From positions 1-60,123 of the forward strand of contig CAZJWJ010000024.1 of the NCBI GenBank assembly GCA_964549495.1: a stretch of DNA of 60,123 bases, in the 5' to 3' direction. Source of the stretch: JACKBJ01 sp964549495. GTDB lineage: Bacteria; Chloroflexota; Anaerolineae; Epilineales; Epilineaceae. The notes under the pieces are model-generated. The model saw nothing but the letters and a program-made list of their open reading frames with translations, had not been told where the DNA came from and did no database searches. Each line of letters opens with the position of its first letter. The stretch's first letter is position 1. This document shows, in pieces, positions 7,573 to 17,500 of the stretch. The position numbers and the translations under genes were made by a program.

Positions 7573-10500
7573 ATGGGCTCGAGGGCGGGGAGGATAGCGG
7601 TGCTGCGATCAGCGACGAGGGACGGGGAGGCGAGGCGAGCCTGGCATCGCAGGCGCTTCCGCATTCGCAGACGCGGCTTGGTTTCGATCCTGGCGCTCCT
7701 GCTTTGCGCCGGTGCGTCCGATGCGCTCGACATCCCGGCCTCGGCCCAGTCCACGCCGGGCAGCTACCACCTGGTCGAGACCTGGACCGATCGCGGCCTG
7801 GCACCCCAGGCCAGCCTCTTCGGTGCACCGGTGGACCTCAGCTCGCGGCCCGACGGCCGGCTCTATGTCCTCGACGCCGCCGCACCGGCCTTACACGAGC
7901 TTCACCCCGACGGCCGGCCGCGCAGCCTGCGCGCCCTTCCCGGCGCGGCCACCGCCCTGCGCATCGACGCGGGCACCGAGTCGGTGCTCGTGCTCGGTCG
8001 CGAGGGTGACCGGTGGCGGATCGATCGCTGGCTGGCCGAAGAGCGATTCGCCCCCACGCTGTGGTTGGATCCGCCGGACGCCATGGATTATGTCGACTTG
8101 GCAGTGGACTCCGCAAGGCCGGACGACCCACCCAGCGGGGCCGATGCCTCGATCTGGCTCTTGACCGTCGATCCGGAGGCCGAACGCCCGCCACGCCTGG
8201 AGCGGCGCGGCCACGACGGCAGCCTGCAGCTCGAACGCGACCTGAGGTCGCTCTTCCTGCCCGGCTGCGAGCGCCTGGAGGCCAGGGCCCTGGACGTGGA
8301 CGATCGGGGCACGGTCCACCTGGCCATCGCGCGCGACGAGCGCGCATGCCCGGATCCAAACGCGCCGACCCCGGAACCCGGTGATCCTCGACCCCCGCCG
8401 ATCGACGGCATCGTGCAGTTGGACGCGGATGCCCAGCGGGCCCACCTGCCGCGCCCGATGCCCCCGCCGGACGACATCGCCCTGGCCGGCCGACGGATCC
8501 TGGTGAGCGCCGGCGCCAGCCTGCTCGACGGGCAGAGCGGCGCCACGATCGCCACGCTTCCCAGCGCAACTGGTGCGCCGGCGCCACGCTTATCGGTGGA
8601 CCTGGCGGTCGACGGACGGGCCCACCTGGCCGCCAGCGGCTGTCCCCATCCCGGCCTCTTCCGCCTGGATGCGGAGTCGGGCGGCCCGATCTCCCGGCTG
8701 GGGCACATGGCATCTCCGCCGCCGGGCGGCCCATTGCTGCCGATTGCCCTGTCGGCCGGCGACGAGATCACCCTGCTGCGCGGGGCGGTCGATCCGATCG
8801 GACTGCGCTACGATCCCGAGGCGCATGCGCCCTCGCTGCAGCATTGGTCGCCGGCCGGCCAGCCGCTGGGCAGCCAAGCGCTCTGCGGCGAGCGGATACC
8901 TCCTCCGGCGCGGCAGCGGGCCTTCGATCTGAGCGGAGCGGCCGGCCTGCACTTCGCCATGGCCGCCGATCGGGTCTCGGCCTGGGACGCTGGTCCGGGC
9001 CCCCGCTGGCAGTGGGCCGAGGCCGGCGCGCACTTCCTGGCCGTCGATGCCGACGAGACGGGCCTGTCGCTGCTCGACGCGGCGGGTCGGCAGATCCTAC
9101 AGTTGGATCTGGACGGGACGGAGTTGGCCCGCTGGCCGTGGACGACCGCTGCGGAGGACCGACTTCCGAGCGATCTGGCCCGGGCCGGCCAGCGGGTCTA
9201 CCTGGCCGATGCGGGTCGGGGCCGGATCGACATCCTGGAATCCGGCGTGGAGTCTGGCGGCTTCGAGCTTCACGGCGCGCCGGCGCGGATCGCGGCCGGG
9301 CCGGATGGCGACCTCTACGCCCTGGTCCGCGAGGGCATGGTCCTGCGCTACGCCCCGGACGGGGGCCTGCGCGCGGCCTGGCCCCTGCCGGAAGGTGCGG
9401 GCCTGGCGCCGCTGGACATCGCGGTCGATGCGCGCGGCCGGGTCTTGGTAGGCTTCGCTCGCTTCCTGCCGCCCGGACCGGATCGCGATCTGGGCCGGCG
9501 CACCGTCCTGGATGCCGGAATGTGGGTCTTCGAAGCCCGGCCGGCCAGCCCGCCGCTGGAGCCGGCGCCGGCCGGCGAGTCCTGCGCCCTGCGGGCCGAT
9601 GCTCGCGCGCTGCCGGCTCGCCTACCGCTGGGTGCGCAAACGACCGTCGAATTGAGCCTGGAAGGTCGCTGCCCGGGCTGGCAGGAACCGCAGCACCTGG
9701 TGGTCGTGCTCGACACGGCCGCGCGCGAGGGCCCCGGTCCGGCCTTCGAACGCGCCCAAGCCGGATTGATGGCCTTCCTTTCCGGCTTGGACGTGGAGAA
9801 CGTCTGGTTGGGGTTGGCCGCATCCGACGGGCAGGGCCTGCCGGCCGATCTTCCCTTGAGCCACGACTTGGACGCCCTGCGCGCCCGGATCGCCAGCGCC
9901 CGCCCAGCCGGCCGGCCCTCCCTGGCCGAAGCCGTGGGCCGCGCCCGCGCCATGCTGGCCGACCCGCCGCTCCTGCCCGACGCGCAGCGCCGCCTGCTGT
10001 TGGTCCTGGCCGGTGGCGAGCCGGAGGCCGAGCTGGTCCGGGCGCTGCAGGCGGCGCGCGACCAGGGCTTGGACCCGATCGTCCTGGCCTATCGCGACCA
10101 AGGAGGGCCCGGTGAGACGGGGCTGGAGGCGCTGGCACCCGATCCGGCCGATCGCTTCATCGATCTGGCGCCCATCGATGTGGCCCCGCTGGTCGAACGA
10201 GCCGGCACCTGGCGTCTCGAGGAGGGACTCCTGGAAGCGGCGCGTGTGCAGGAGCCCTTGCCGGCCAACATGCGCTACGTGATGGGCAGCGCCGAACCGC
10301 CGGCCGACTACGACGCGGCGGCGCACCGCTTGAGCTGGGATCTGGGCGTGGCGCCGGCTCGGCCGGGCCTCCAGCTGCGCTACCAGCTCGAGCCGGCCGA
10401 AGCCGGGCGCTGGCCGACCAGCCTGGGGGCCGCGGCCGACATCGTCGATCATTACGGCAGCGCCCGGGCGCTGGCCTTCCCGCGCCCCGATGTCGAGGTC

Positions 10501-11130
10501 TACCGCCCTCCGACGCCGGCGCCGCCGCAGCCGATCTACCTTCCCTTCGCACTGCGCTCGGCCTGCTTGCCGGGGCAAGTGCCGCTGGACATCGTGCTGG
10601 TCATGGACGTCTCGGGCAGCATGGCCGAGCCCGAGGGAATCGGCACGAAGCTCGACGCGGCGCGCGCGGCCGCCGGCACGCTGCTCGAGCTCCTGCAGCT
10701 GCCACGCGATCGGGTGGCATTGGTGGCCTTCGACGCCGAGGCCCGGCGCGCCATCGGGCTCAGCGGCGATCGGGACGCGGTGGCGGAGGCGCTTTCGTCG
10801 CTGGAGACCGGTCAGGGCACGCGCATCGACCTGGGGCTGGCCGAAGCTGGCCGGGTGCTCGCCGAATCGCCCCGGGATGCGGCTCGCCGCAACGTGATCC
10901 TGCTCACCGACGGCCTGCAGAGCGGATCGGCGGAGCCCGTCATCGAAGCGGCCGGGGCCTTGCGCGAAGCCGGCTCGAGGCTCTTCGCCATCGGGCTCGG
11001 CGCCGATGTCGACGAGGCGATGCTGCGGCGGATTGCATCCAGCCCGGAGGACTCCCTGACCTCGCCCAGCGCCGCCGAGTTGGCCGGGCTGTACCAGGAC
11101 ATCCTGGCCGCCATCGACTGCGGGGATTGA
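7573..11130 (+). CDS. Exported beta-propeller protein with two VWA domains
   Basis: This is an exported protein of about 1185 residues. A basic start and the hydrophobic GLVSILALLLCAGA form a signal peptide or anchor ending near residue 60. Residues 60-660 contain propeller-like repeats (RPDGRLYVLDAA, GPDGDLYALVREG). Residues about 700-870 look like a von Willebrand A fold whose metal site is lost, since the first motif reads DTAARE instead of DxSxS. A DUF11-like beta domain follows. The segment PIYLPFALR (10531-10557) comes next. The last 180 residues form an intact VWA domain, with MIDAS DVSGS near residue 1012, TRID and LTDG. The preceding GTG at 7570 is a possible start. Its partner or ligand is unknown. 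Confidence 0.75.
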   Translation: MGSRAGRIAVLRSATRDGEARRAWHRRRFRIRRRGLVSILALLLCAGASDALDIPASAQSTPGSYHLVETWTDRGLAPQASLFGAPVDLSSRPDGRLYVLDAAAPALHELHPDGRPRSLRALPGAATALRIDAGTESVLVLGREGDRWRIDRWLAEERFAPTLWLDPPDAMDYVDLAVDSARPDDPPSGADASIWLLTVDPEAERPPRLERRGHDGSLQLERDLRSLFLPGCERLEARALDVDDRGTVHLAIARDERACPDPNAPTPEPGDPRPPPIDGIVQLDADAQRAHLPRPMPPPDDIALAGRRILVSAGASLLDGQSGATIATLPSATGAPAPRLSVDLAVDGRAHLAASGCPHPGLFRLDAESGGPISRLGHMASPPPGGPLLPIALSAGDEITLLRGAVDPIGLRYDPEAHAPSLQHWSPAGQPLGSQALCGERIPPPARQRAFDLSGAAGLHFAMAADRVSAWDAGPGPRWQWAEAGAHFLAVDADETGLSLLDAAGRQILQLDLDGTELARWPWTTAAEDRLPSDLARAGQRVYLADAGRGRIDILESGVESGGFELHGAPARIAAGPDGDLYALVREGMVLRYAPDGGLRAAWPLPEGAGLAPLDIAVDARGRVLVGFARFLPPGPDRDLGRRTVLDAGMWVFEARPASPPLEPAPAGESCALRADARALPARLPLGAQTTVELSLEGRCPGWQEPQHLVVVLDTAAREGPGPAFERAQAGLMAFLSGLDVENVWLGLAASDGQGLPADLPLSHDLDALRARIASARPAGRPSLAEAVGRARAMLADPPLLPDAQRRLLLVLAGGEPEAELVRALQAARDQGLDPIVLAYRDQGGPGETGLEALAPDPADRFIDLAPIDVAPLVERAGTWRLEEGLLEAARVQEPLPANMRYVMGSAEPPADYDAAAHRLSWDLGVAPARPGLQLRYQLEPAEAGRWPTSLGAAADIVDHYGSARALAFPRPDVEVYRPPTPAPPQPIYLPFALRSACLPGQVPLDIVLVMDVSGSMAEPEGIGTKLDAARAAAGTLLELLQLPRDRVALVAFDAEARRAIGLSGDRDAVAEALSSLETGQGTRIDLGLAEAGRVLAESPRDAARRNVILLTDGLQSGSAEPVIEAAGALREAGSRLFAIGLGADVDEAMLRRIASSPEDSLTSPSAAELAGLYQDILAAIDCGD

Positions 11131-11179
11131 GGGTTCGGTCCGGCAGCCCCTTCCGCGTGCCCATTCGGCCGGCCTGGAC

Positions 11180-11185
11180 TATAAT
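11180..11185 (+). promoter_or_regulatory. Consensus -10 box upstream of htpG
   Basis: A perfect TATAAT lies 60 bases upstream of the htpG start. The -35 region is poor. I saw no CIRCE-type inverted repeat, so heat-shock control is not evident. Confidence 0.45.
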
Positions 11186-11244
11186 TTGCGGTCGTTCTGC
11201 ATTCGACATCGACCACCACGAACAGCCCAGGAGGAGGCCCGTCC

Positions 11245-13236
11245 ATGAGCTCCCGAGCCCGCAAGCGGAAGTTCCAGGCACAGACCGAGAAGCTGCTGGA
11301 CATGATGATCCACAGCGTCTACTCCAAGCGCGAGGTCTTTCTGCGCGAGCTGATCTCCAATGCCTCGGATGCCATCGACAAGCTGCGCTTTCTGGCGCTC
11401 ACCCAGCCCGACTTGGTCGGCGAGGACAGCGACTACCGCATCGAGCTGATCCCGGATGCGGAAGCCGGCACGCTGACCGTGCGCGACAACGGCATCGGGA
11501 TGAGCGAAGAGGAGGTCATCGAGAACCTGGGCACCATCGCCCGCTCGGGCTCGGAGAGCTTCGGGAGCGTCGCGGGCGCCGATGGCAAGTCGGCGGACGC
11601 AGGCGATGGCGCGAGCGATGGCGATATGGCTGCGGCGGATCTGATCGGTCGCTTCGGCGTGGGCTTCTACAGCGTCTTCATGGTGGCCGACAAGGTGACG
11701 GTGATCACGCAGAAGGCCGGCGAGGACCATTCGGTCAAATGGGTCTCCACCGGCGGCGAGCAGTACATGATCCAGCGCCTGCCGGCCGGCGAGCGCGGCA
11801 CCAGCGTCACGCTGCAGCTGAAGACCGAGCTGCCGGCCTCGATCGACGACGAGGATGGCGACCTGGCGATCGACGACCGGCCGCCGGCGGCGGCCTTCAC
11901 CGACCGGCAAGCCCTGCGGCGCATCGTCAAGCAGCACAGCGACTTCATCGCCTTCCCGATCCAGCTGCCGGCCGAGGACGAGGACGGCCAGCCGGAGACC
12001 ATCAACTCGATGCGGCCGCTATGGACCCGGCGCAGCCAGGACGTGGAGGATGCGGAGTACCAGGAGTTCTACCGCCACATCACCCACGACTGGAACGATC
12101 CCTTCGACCGCCTGCACCTGCACGTCGAGGGCTTGCGCGAGTACTGGTCCCTGCTATACCTGCCGGCCAAGGCGCCGATGGACCTCTACACGCGCGAGCA
12201 CCGGCGTGGACTTCAGCTCTACGCGCGCCGGGTCTTCATCATGGAGGAATGCCGCGAGCTGATGCCGGAGTACCTGCGCTTCGTGCGCGGCCTGGTCGAC
12301 TCGCCGGACATCCCGCTGAACATCTCGCGCGAGACCATCCAGCAGGACCGCCTGATCGCCAGCATCCGCAAGCAGCTCACGCGCCGGGTGCTGGGCCTCC
12401 TGGCCGACCGGATGGGCGAGGATCGCGAGGGCTACGAGGCCTGGTGGCAGGAGTTCGGGCCGGTGCTCAAGGAGGGCTTCCACTACGAGCCGCGACAGGC
12501 CGCGCGCCTGCAGGAGCTGCTCCTCTTCCGCTCAACGGCCTCGGAAGGCTGGACGAGCCTGGCGGAGTACCGCGAGCGCATACCCGAGGCCCAGAGCGCG
12601 ATCTACTACGTGACCGGCGAGAGCCTAGAGCTCTTGCGCGAGTCGCCACGCCTGGAGGCCTTCAAGGCCCGCGGCATCGAAGTGCTGCTCATGCCCGACC
12701 CGGTGGACGAGCTGATGGTGGCCCAGATCGGCGAGGTCGAGGACATGTCCTTGGTCTCGGCCGCCAGCGGCGAGGTGGACCTGGCCGAGCTACCCGGCGG
12801 CGAGGAGGAAGCCGAGGTCCTGACCCCCGAGGGCGAGTCGGAGAAGGCCGATGCCGAGGCCATGGGCGCCCTGCTCGGGCGCATCCAGCAGTACCTGGAC
12901 GAGGAGGTCGAATCGGTCCGCGTCTCCAAGCGCCTCACCGACAGCGCGGTCTGCCTGGTCACGCCGGAGGGCGCCCTGACGGGCCAGATGGAGCAGATGA
13001 TGCGCGCCATGGGCCAGGAACCGCCCAAGCAGAAGCGGATCCTGGAAGTCAACCCCAAGCATCCGCTGCTAAAGCGCATGCACGCCCGCTACCAGGTCAG
13101 CCCGGACGACGGGGTCATCCGCGACTACGCCGAGATGCTGCTCGACCAGGCGCTTCTGGCCGAGGGCGCGCCGGTCCGCAATCCGGCCCGCTTCGCCCGC
13201 CGCGTCGCCGAGGTGATGGCCCGCGGTATGGACTGA
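11245..13236 (+). CDS. htpG: Molecular chaperone HtpG (Hsp90)
   Basis: This is the bacterial Hsp90 chaperone, an ATP-dependent cytosolic dimer acting on late folding intermediates. The 663-residue length is typical. The GHKL ATPase motifs are in place: ELISNASDAIDKLRF, DNGIGMSEEEV, and GRFGVGFYSVFMVAD. The middle domain carries the LYLPAKAPMDLY and RRVFIMEE blocks and the catalytic-loop region ISRETIQQDRLI. A hydrophilic insertion of about 20 residues (GADGKSADAGDGASDGD) lies in the ATP-lid region. Start ATG follows AGGAGG. Confidence 0.97.
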   Translation: MSSRARKRKFQAQTEKLLDMMIHSVYSKREVFLRELISNASDAIDKLRFLALTQPDLVGEDSDYRIELIPDAEAGTLTVRDNGIGMSEEEVIENLGTIARSGSESFGSVAGADGKSADAGDGASDGDMAAADLIGRFGVGFYSVFMVADKVTVITQKAGEDHSVKWVSTGGEQYMIQRLPAGERGTSVTLQLKTELPASIDDEDGDLAIDDRPPAAAFTDRQALRRIVKQHSDFIAFPIQLPAEDEDGQPETINSMRPLWTRRSQDVEDAEYQEFYRHITHDWNDPFDRLHLHVEGLREYWSLLYLPAKAPMDLYTREHRRGLQLYARRVFIMEECRELMPEYLRFVRGLVDSPDIPLNISRETIQQDRLIASIRKQLTRRVLGLLADRMGEDREGYEAWWQEFGPVLKEGFHYEPRQAARLQELLLFRSTASEGWTSLAEYRERIPEAQSAIYYVTGESLELLRESPRLEAFKARGIEVLLMPDPVDELMVAQIGEVEDMSLVSAASGEVDLAELPGGEEEAEVLTPEGESEKADAEAMGALLGRIQQYLDEEVESVRVSKRLTDSAVCLVTPEGALTGQMEQMMRAMGQEPPKQKRILEVNPKHPLLKRMHARYQVSPDDGVIRDYAEMLLDQALLAEGAPVRNPARFARRVAEVMARGMD

Positions 13237-13309
13237 CCGCTTGCCCGAAGCAGTTCGATCGGTCCACCCTGTGGCGAGCCGACCCCTTCCCCCTGACAAG
13301 GAGCGAACC

Positions 13310-14293
13310 GTGAAGATTCTGGTGACCGGCGGCGCCGGCTACATCGGCAGCATCACCAGCGCCGAGCTGATCCGGACCGGCCACGAGGTGGTGGTGCTGG
13401 ACAACCTCTACCAGGGACACCGCGCGGCGGTACCGCCCGAGGCCGAGTTCGTCGAGGCCGACCTGCGGGACGAAGAGGCCGTCCGCCAGGCCTTCGGCCG
13501 GCATCCGGGCATCGACGGCATCATGCACTTTGCCAGCTTTACCCTGGTCGGCGAGAGCATGCAGCAGCCCGCCAAGTATCTGCGCGACAACCTGGTCGGC
13601 GCGGCCAACTTGCTCGAGGCGGCGGTGGAGGCCGGCGTCGGCCGATTCATCCTGTCCTCGACCGCCAACCTCTTCGACGATCCGGAGCGCATCCCCATCG
13701 CCGAGACCGAGCGCATCGTGCCCGGTTCGCCCTACGGAGAGAGCAAGTTCTTCATCGAGCGCATGCTGCACTGGTACGAGCGCATCCACGGCCTGCGCTA
13801 CGCCTGCCTGCGCTACTTCAACGCCTGCGGTGACCTGCCCGATGTGGGCGAGGACCACGATCCGGAGACCCACCTGATCCCGCTGGTCCTGCAGGTGGCC
13901 TTGGGCCAGCGCGAGGCCATTACGGTCTTCGGCGACGACTACCCAACGCCCGACGGCACCTGCGTGCGCGACTACATCCACGTGGTCGATTTGGCCAGCG
14001 CCCACATCCTGGCCATGGAGGCCCTGGACCAGCTGGGCAGCCGCAAGTACAACCTGGGCAACGGCCAGGGATTCAGCGTGATGGAAGTCATCCAGACCTG
14101 CCGTGAGGTGACCGGCCACCCCATCCCGCACCGCGTCGGCGCGCGCCGGCCCGGGGACCCGGCTAGCCTGATCGCCAGCTCGGAGGCCATCCGCCGCGAG
14201 CTCGGCTGGCAACCGCGCTACCCGGAACTCGAGCAGATCGTCGCCAGCGCCTGGGAGTGGCACCGCGCGCACCCGAACGGCTACGGAGAGTAG
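13310..14293 (+). CDS. galE: UDP-glucose 4-epimerase
   Basis: This NAD-dependent short-chain dehydrogenase family protein interconverts UDP-glucose and UDP-galactose. The NAD-binding motif VTGGAGYIGS is at the very start, followed by VVVLDNLYQGH. The catalytic serine region SSTANLF and the YGESK catalytic Tyr-Lys pair are visible. The RYFNACG and DGTCVRDYIHVVDLA blocks are those of GalE. I chose the GTG at 13310 (AAGGAG upstream) because it places the Rossmann strand at residue 2; an upstream in-frame ATG at 13241 would add a 23-residue unrelated extension. The chain is 327 residues, normal for the family. It probably supplies sugars for envelope glycans along with the dehydrogenase at 19314. 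Confidence 0.93.
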   Translation: MKILVTGGAGYIGSITSAELIRTGHEVVVLDNLYQGHRAAVPPEAEFVEADLRDEEAVRQAFGRHPGIDGIMHFASFTLVGESMQQPAKYLRDNLVGAANLLEAAVEAGVGRFILSSTANLFDDPERIPIAETERIVPGSPYGESKFFIERMLHWYERIHGLRYACLRYFNACGDLPDVGEDHDPETHLIPLVLQVALGQREAITVFGDDYPTPDGTCVRDYIHVVDLASAHILAMEALDQLGSRKYNLGNGQGFSVMEVIQTCREVTGHPIPHRVGARRPGDPASLIASSEAIRRELGWQPRYPELEQIVASAWEWHRAHPNGYGE

Positions 14294-14386
14294 CGCGAGA
14301 TTCTCGTGTGGATGTCGAGGATGACCCGCTGGCGATGATCGTTCGCTTCGAATGACTCGCAGCCCAGGCGAAACGATGCCAGGCAG

Positions 14387-16927
14387 CTATGCATCTCGCA
14401 GGCGCCTCAATGCAGGATCGGTCTCGATCATGCCGAGAAGCTCGCCGCGCGTCGCCCCATCTTCAGCTTGCTTCAGAAGGGCATGCACCGCATCGACGGC
14501 CGGTTCGTGGCCCGTTCGATGCTCCTCGAGCCAGCGGAGGGCCTTCTGAACGCTGCGCTGATAGCGTCCGGACCTGCGGAGGTTTCCTCCGAGAATCAAG
14601 GTGAGCAGCGCAGCGATCGTCGATCGAAAGTCTCCGGTATCGCCATCGCCGAAGCTGCCGTCGGCGCGCTGTCGGCGCGCGAGCGCAGACAGTCGCCGCG
14701 ACTCTGAGTCTGTTTTCGACGGCCGATCATCGAGAGATCGCGAGGAAGGCTGCTTGCGCCGCGTCCTACTCGAGCCTTCCGCGCCAGCCGCGTCGACCGG
14801 CCGCAGGCTCGCGAACGAACCCAGACCCAACTCCATGCCGGCTTCCGCGATGTGCCCCTGTTCGGCGAAACCCTCCGACTGAGGCGAAGCCGGGTAGGCC
14901 GCGTGTCGAGGCGCGACCTTCGGCGAGCGCAGCCCTGGATCCCGGAACGAGGGATCCCAGCCGGCCGGCAGCTCGACGGGCTGCAGGATCTCGACGGACT
15001 TGCCCTCCACGCTCCGGCTGCGATCGACGGCGACCAAAGCTGTCTGGCTGGAGAGTAGGCCGTACTCGAGGGCCAAGCGGCGGATCTCCGGTAGCAAGCC
15101 CTCGGCCTGATGCGGATGGGTCGCCACACGGTCCTCGAGCGCCGTGATGCGGCGCGTGGCCCAGATCGGTCCGAGCGTCTGCTGGATGCGCTCGGGTCGG
15201 CAGCTCAGCTCCACCTCGCGCGAGCCCGTCGTACCCGTCATTCGCAGCCGATCCGGGGCGCCGTCCAGAAAGAACAGACAGGGGCTGCCAGCGTAGAGCG
15301 TCGGCGGCAGCTCCTCATCCAGACCGTCGGCGTCGATCCTCAGGCCGTCGATCAGCGGGCTGCCGAACTCGGCCTCGAAGCGCAGCACCGCCGCCTCGAT
15401 ATCCTCTTCGGGCCCGAGCAATCGGCAGCGGCCGTCGCCCGCCCGGGCCAGACGCTGTAGCAATCCACCGTTGACCGCGCTGTCGATGCCCAGGGTGAAG
15501 AAGCGGACGCTGCCGCGCCGGTGATGCACCGCGGCGATCAACTCGGCCTCGTTCCAGACCTGCCCGTCGGTGATGAAGAGCAGGCTGCGCAAGCGCACGT
15601 CGCTCGGATCCCCCGAGCGGTCGTCCCGCGACCTGCTGGGGGATCGGGTCATGTCGGCAGTCGGGTGGCGGCTGCCGTCATGCGGGTCCAAGGCAGCCTG
15701 GATCGCCGGCAGCATGCGGGTTCCGCCCCGGGCGTCGATGCCGGCGATCCAGCGGTCCGCCGCTTCGAGGCTTTCCTGATCGTAGTCCAGCAGCCCCGCT
15801 CCATTCCCGGCCCCGAAGCGCTCCAGGCGGTCGTCGAAGGCGATCAGGCGGAAGCGGTCGCCCGGGTTCAAGCCATGCAAGGTCGCCGACAGGGCGGCGC
15901 GCGCCGCGTCCATCTTGGAACCCCGCATCGAGCCCGAGCGGTCGATCACGTAGGTCGCGTCTCGCGGGATGGCCGGGGGGCGGGCGTCGGATGGCGGGTC
16001 GAGCAGCACCATGCTGTGCCGGCCGTCCGTCCAGGCCCGAAGCGCAGGACGATCCGGTTCGGCCGTCTCGTAGCGCAGCACGAAGTCGCGGTCGAGCGTG
16101 GCCTTGGTGCCGATCGCGATGCGGGTAACTTCGCCGCGGCCCTCCGCGTCCGGCAGGCGCCGCATCGAGACCGCATGCTGCGTCGAGGCCAGGGCGCGGA
16201 CCGGTCCGTGGATCTCGACCTCGAGGTCCAGCAGGCTGCCCCCCTCGAGCCGAAGCGGAGGCTGCAAGCGCGATCCGTCGGGCACGCGGTCCGTGTCGGG
16301 CAGAACGCCCGGGCCCTGCTGCCCGATGGGCCTGCCGGGCAGGAAACGCGGCGCGACAACGGTCGGGAAGCGCCATTGCCAGCCTCCGTCCAAGGGCTCC
16401 AACTCCTGGACCCACCCGATGCGAACCCGCACTTCCTCACCCGGCGGCAAGCTGGCGACGCGCAGGCTAAAGACCTCGGAGCGCTCCCGTTCGAGCAGTC
16501 CGGCCCGATGGCCCGCCTCGCGGGCGGCCTCGAAGACCGCCTCGGCCTCCTCGCGCGGGCGGCATTCGGCCCGCACCTCGGCATCGCCGGCCAGCAAGCG
16601 CATCTCGGTCACGGCCGCCGCGGCGGGCAAGGGGAAGAGGTAGACCGCCTCGACCGGGCGGTCGAGCGGGTTGGCGAAGCGCTGCTCGATCTGCACCCGG
16701 CAGGCCGGCCCGACCATCCGCGCCCGCACGCGCGTCTCGCGCAGCGGCAGAGGCTGCTCGGCTTTGTCCTTCAAGGCCAACAGCCCGCCCAAGCCCGGCG
16801 ACGAGCCGCTCGCCTGCGGTCGACCCGACCCTTGCTCCTCCGGAATCATGGCGACGGCTACGCCTTCGGTTCGTTGCGTCGACGCATCTCGATCTCGCAT
16901 CGCTCGCGGATCCACTTCGGCTGTCAT
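14387..16927 (-). CDS. VIT and VWA domain protein with C-terminal helical toroid segment
   Basis: The 846-residue protein starts with a VIT domain (residues about 50-180, QIEQRFANPLDRPVEAVYLF and the FSLRVASLPPGEEVRVRI strand). A VWA domain with an intact MIDAS follows from about residue 320: DRSGSMRGSK, GGTRM and FITDGQ. The last 100 residues contain LARRQRADGSFGD, a QW-like motif found in alpha/alpha-toroid proteins such as terpene cyclases and complement-like proteins. No signal peptide is visible, so it is probably cytosolic. Its ATG overlaps the stop of the MerR-like gene by the ATGA arrangement, so the two are translationally coupled. The partner proteins are unknown. Confidence 0.8.
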   Translation of the reverse strand: MTAEVDPRAMRDRDASTQRTEGVAVAMIPEEQGSGRPQASGSSPGLGGLLALKDKAEQPLPLRETRVRARMVGPACRVQIEQRFANPLDRPVEAVYLFPLPAAAAVTEMRLLAGDAEVRAECRPREEAEAVFEAAREAGHRAGLLERERSEVFSLRVASLPPGEEVRVRIGWVQELEPLDGGWQWRFPTVVAPRFLPGRPIGQQGPGVLPDTDRVPDGSRLQPPLRLEGGSLLDLEVEIHGPVRALASTQHAVSMRRLPDAEGRGEVTRIAIGTKATLDRDFVLRYETAEPDRPALRAWTDGRHSMVLLDPPSDARPPAIPRDATYVIDRSGSMRGSKMDAARAALSATLHGLNPGDRFRLIAFDDRLERFGAGNGAGLLDYDQESLEAADRWIAGIDARGGTRMLPAIQAALDPHDGSRHPTADMTRSPSRSRDDRSGDPSDVRLRSLLFITDGQVWNEAELIAAVHHRRGSVRFFTLGIDSAVNGGLLQRLARAGDGRCRLLGPEEDIEAAVLRFEAEFGSPLIDGLRIDADGLDEELPPTLYAGSPCLFFLDGAPDRLRMTGTTGSREVELSCRPERIQQTLGPIWATRRITALEDRVATHPHQAEGLLPEIRRLALEYGLLSSQTALVAVDRSRSVEGKSVEILQPVELPAGWDPSFRDPGLRSPKVAPRHAAYPASPQSEGFAEQGHIAEAGMELGLGSFASLRPVDAAGAEGSSRTRRKQPSSRSLDDRPSKTDSESRRLSALARRQRADGSFGDGDTGDFRSTIAALLTLILGGNLRRSGRYQRSVQKALRWLEEHRTGHEPAVDAVHALLKQAEDGATRGELLGMIETDPALRRLRDA

Positions 16928-17493
16928 GTTCGACCTCCTCCATTCCTGACCTCTTCCTCCAAGGCACGCGCCAGGACCTCCAGGACGCGCGCGGGATCAT
17001 CGATCTGCCTCGGGTCCACGATCACTTGCAGGCCGGGTCTCAGCTCCACGGCCATCAGGCTGGCGCTCGCGACGGCTGCCGTCGGCGGCTGCCGCGGGGT
17101 GGACGTACTCACCAAGCCCGAAGCTGATCGCTGGGATTCTGGGGCCTCGGCAAGTGCATCGCGAAGCGTCGACTCGAGCTCGGATTCGGTCGCGCCGGCC
17201 AGGGCGCGCTGCGCCTGGGCCAAGCTCGCCCCCTCGGCCTGAAGCAACTTGACCGCGGCCGCTTCGAGCAGGTGCCGATAGCCGTAGACCGCCTGGCGGG
17301 CTTCGTAGCGCAAGGGCCGCGAGATCAATCCGGAGCTCTGGTAGTAGCGCAGCGTCCGCGCATCCGGGTAGGCCGAGATCCGACCATCCTCCGGGCACGT
17401 CCCCGCCGCCCTCAGGACCTGGCGCAGCGCGCGCTCCAGGGCGTCCAAGTCGAACTCCTGGTCACGCAGCGTGTCCAGCCATTCCGTGCTCAT
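16924..17493 (-). CDS. MerR-like transcriptional regulator
   Basis: This is a DNA-binding protein of about 189 residues. The segment SAYPDARTLRYYQSSGLI is the second half of a MerR winged helix (DxRTLRYYxxxGLI), followed by a YGYRHLLEAAAVKLLQAEG helix. The first helix of the usual MerR motif is replaced by an N-terminal region of about 35 residues. The C-terminal part, rich in helices, has no metal-binding cysteine cluster. I chose the ATG at 17493. A TTG at 17529 and an ATG at 17502 are also in frame, but both lie inside the promoter. The promoter spacer contains an inverted repeat that this protein may bind. It is coupled to the VIT/VWA gene that follows. Confidence 0.75.
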   Translation of the reverse strand: MSTEWLDTLRDQEFDLDALERALRQVLRAAGTCPEDGRISAYPDARTLRYYQSSGLISRPLRYEARQAVYGYRHLLEAAAVKLLQAEGASLAQAQRALAGATESELESTLRDALAEAPESQRSASGLVSTSTPRQPPTAAVASASLMAVELRPGLQVIVDPRQIDDPARVLEVLARALEEEVRNGGGRT

Positions 17494-17500
17494 ACACGTC

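Noticed and set aside
11130..11245. CIRCE heat-shock operator before htpG
   Set aside because: No TTAGCACTC-N9-GAGTGCTAA-like repeat is present in the intergenic region.
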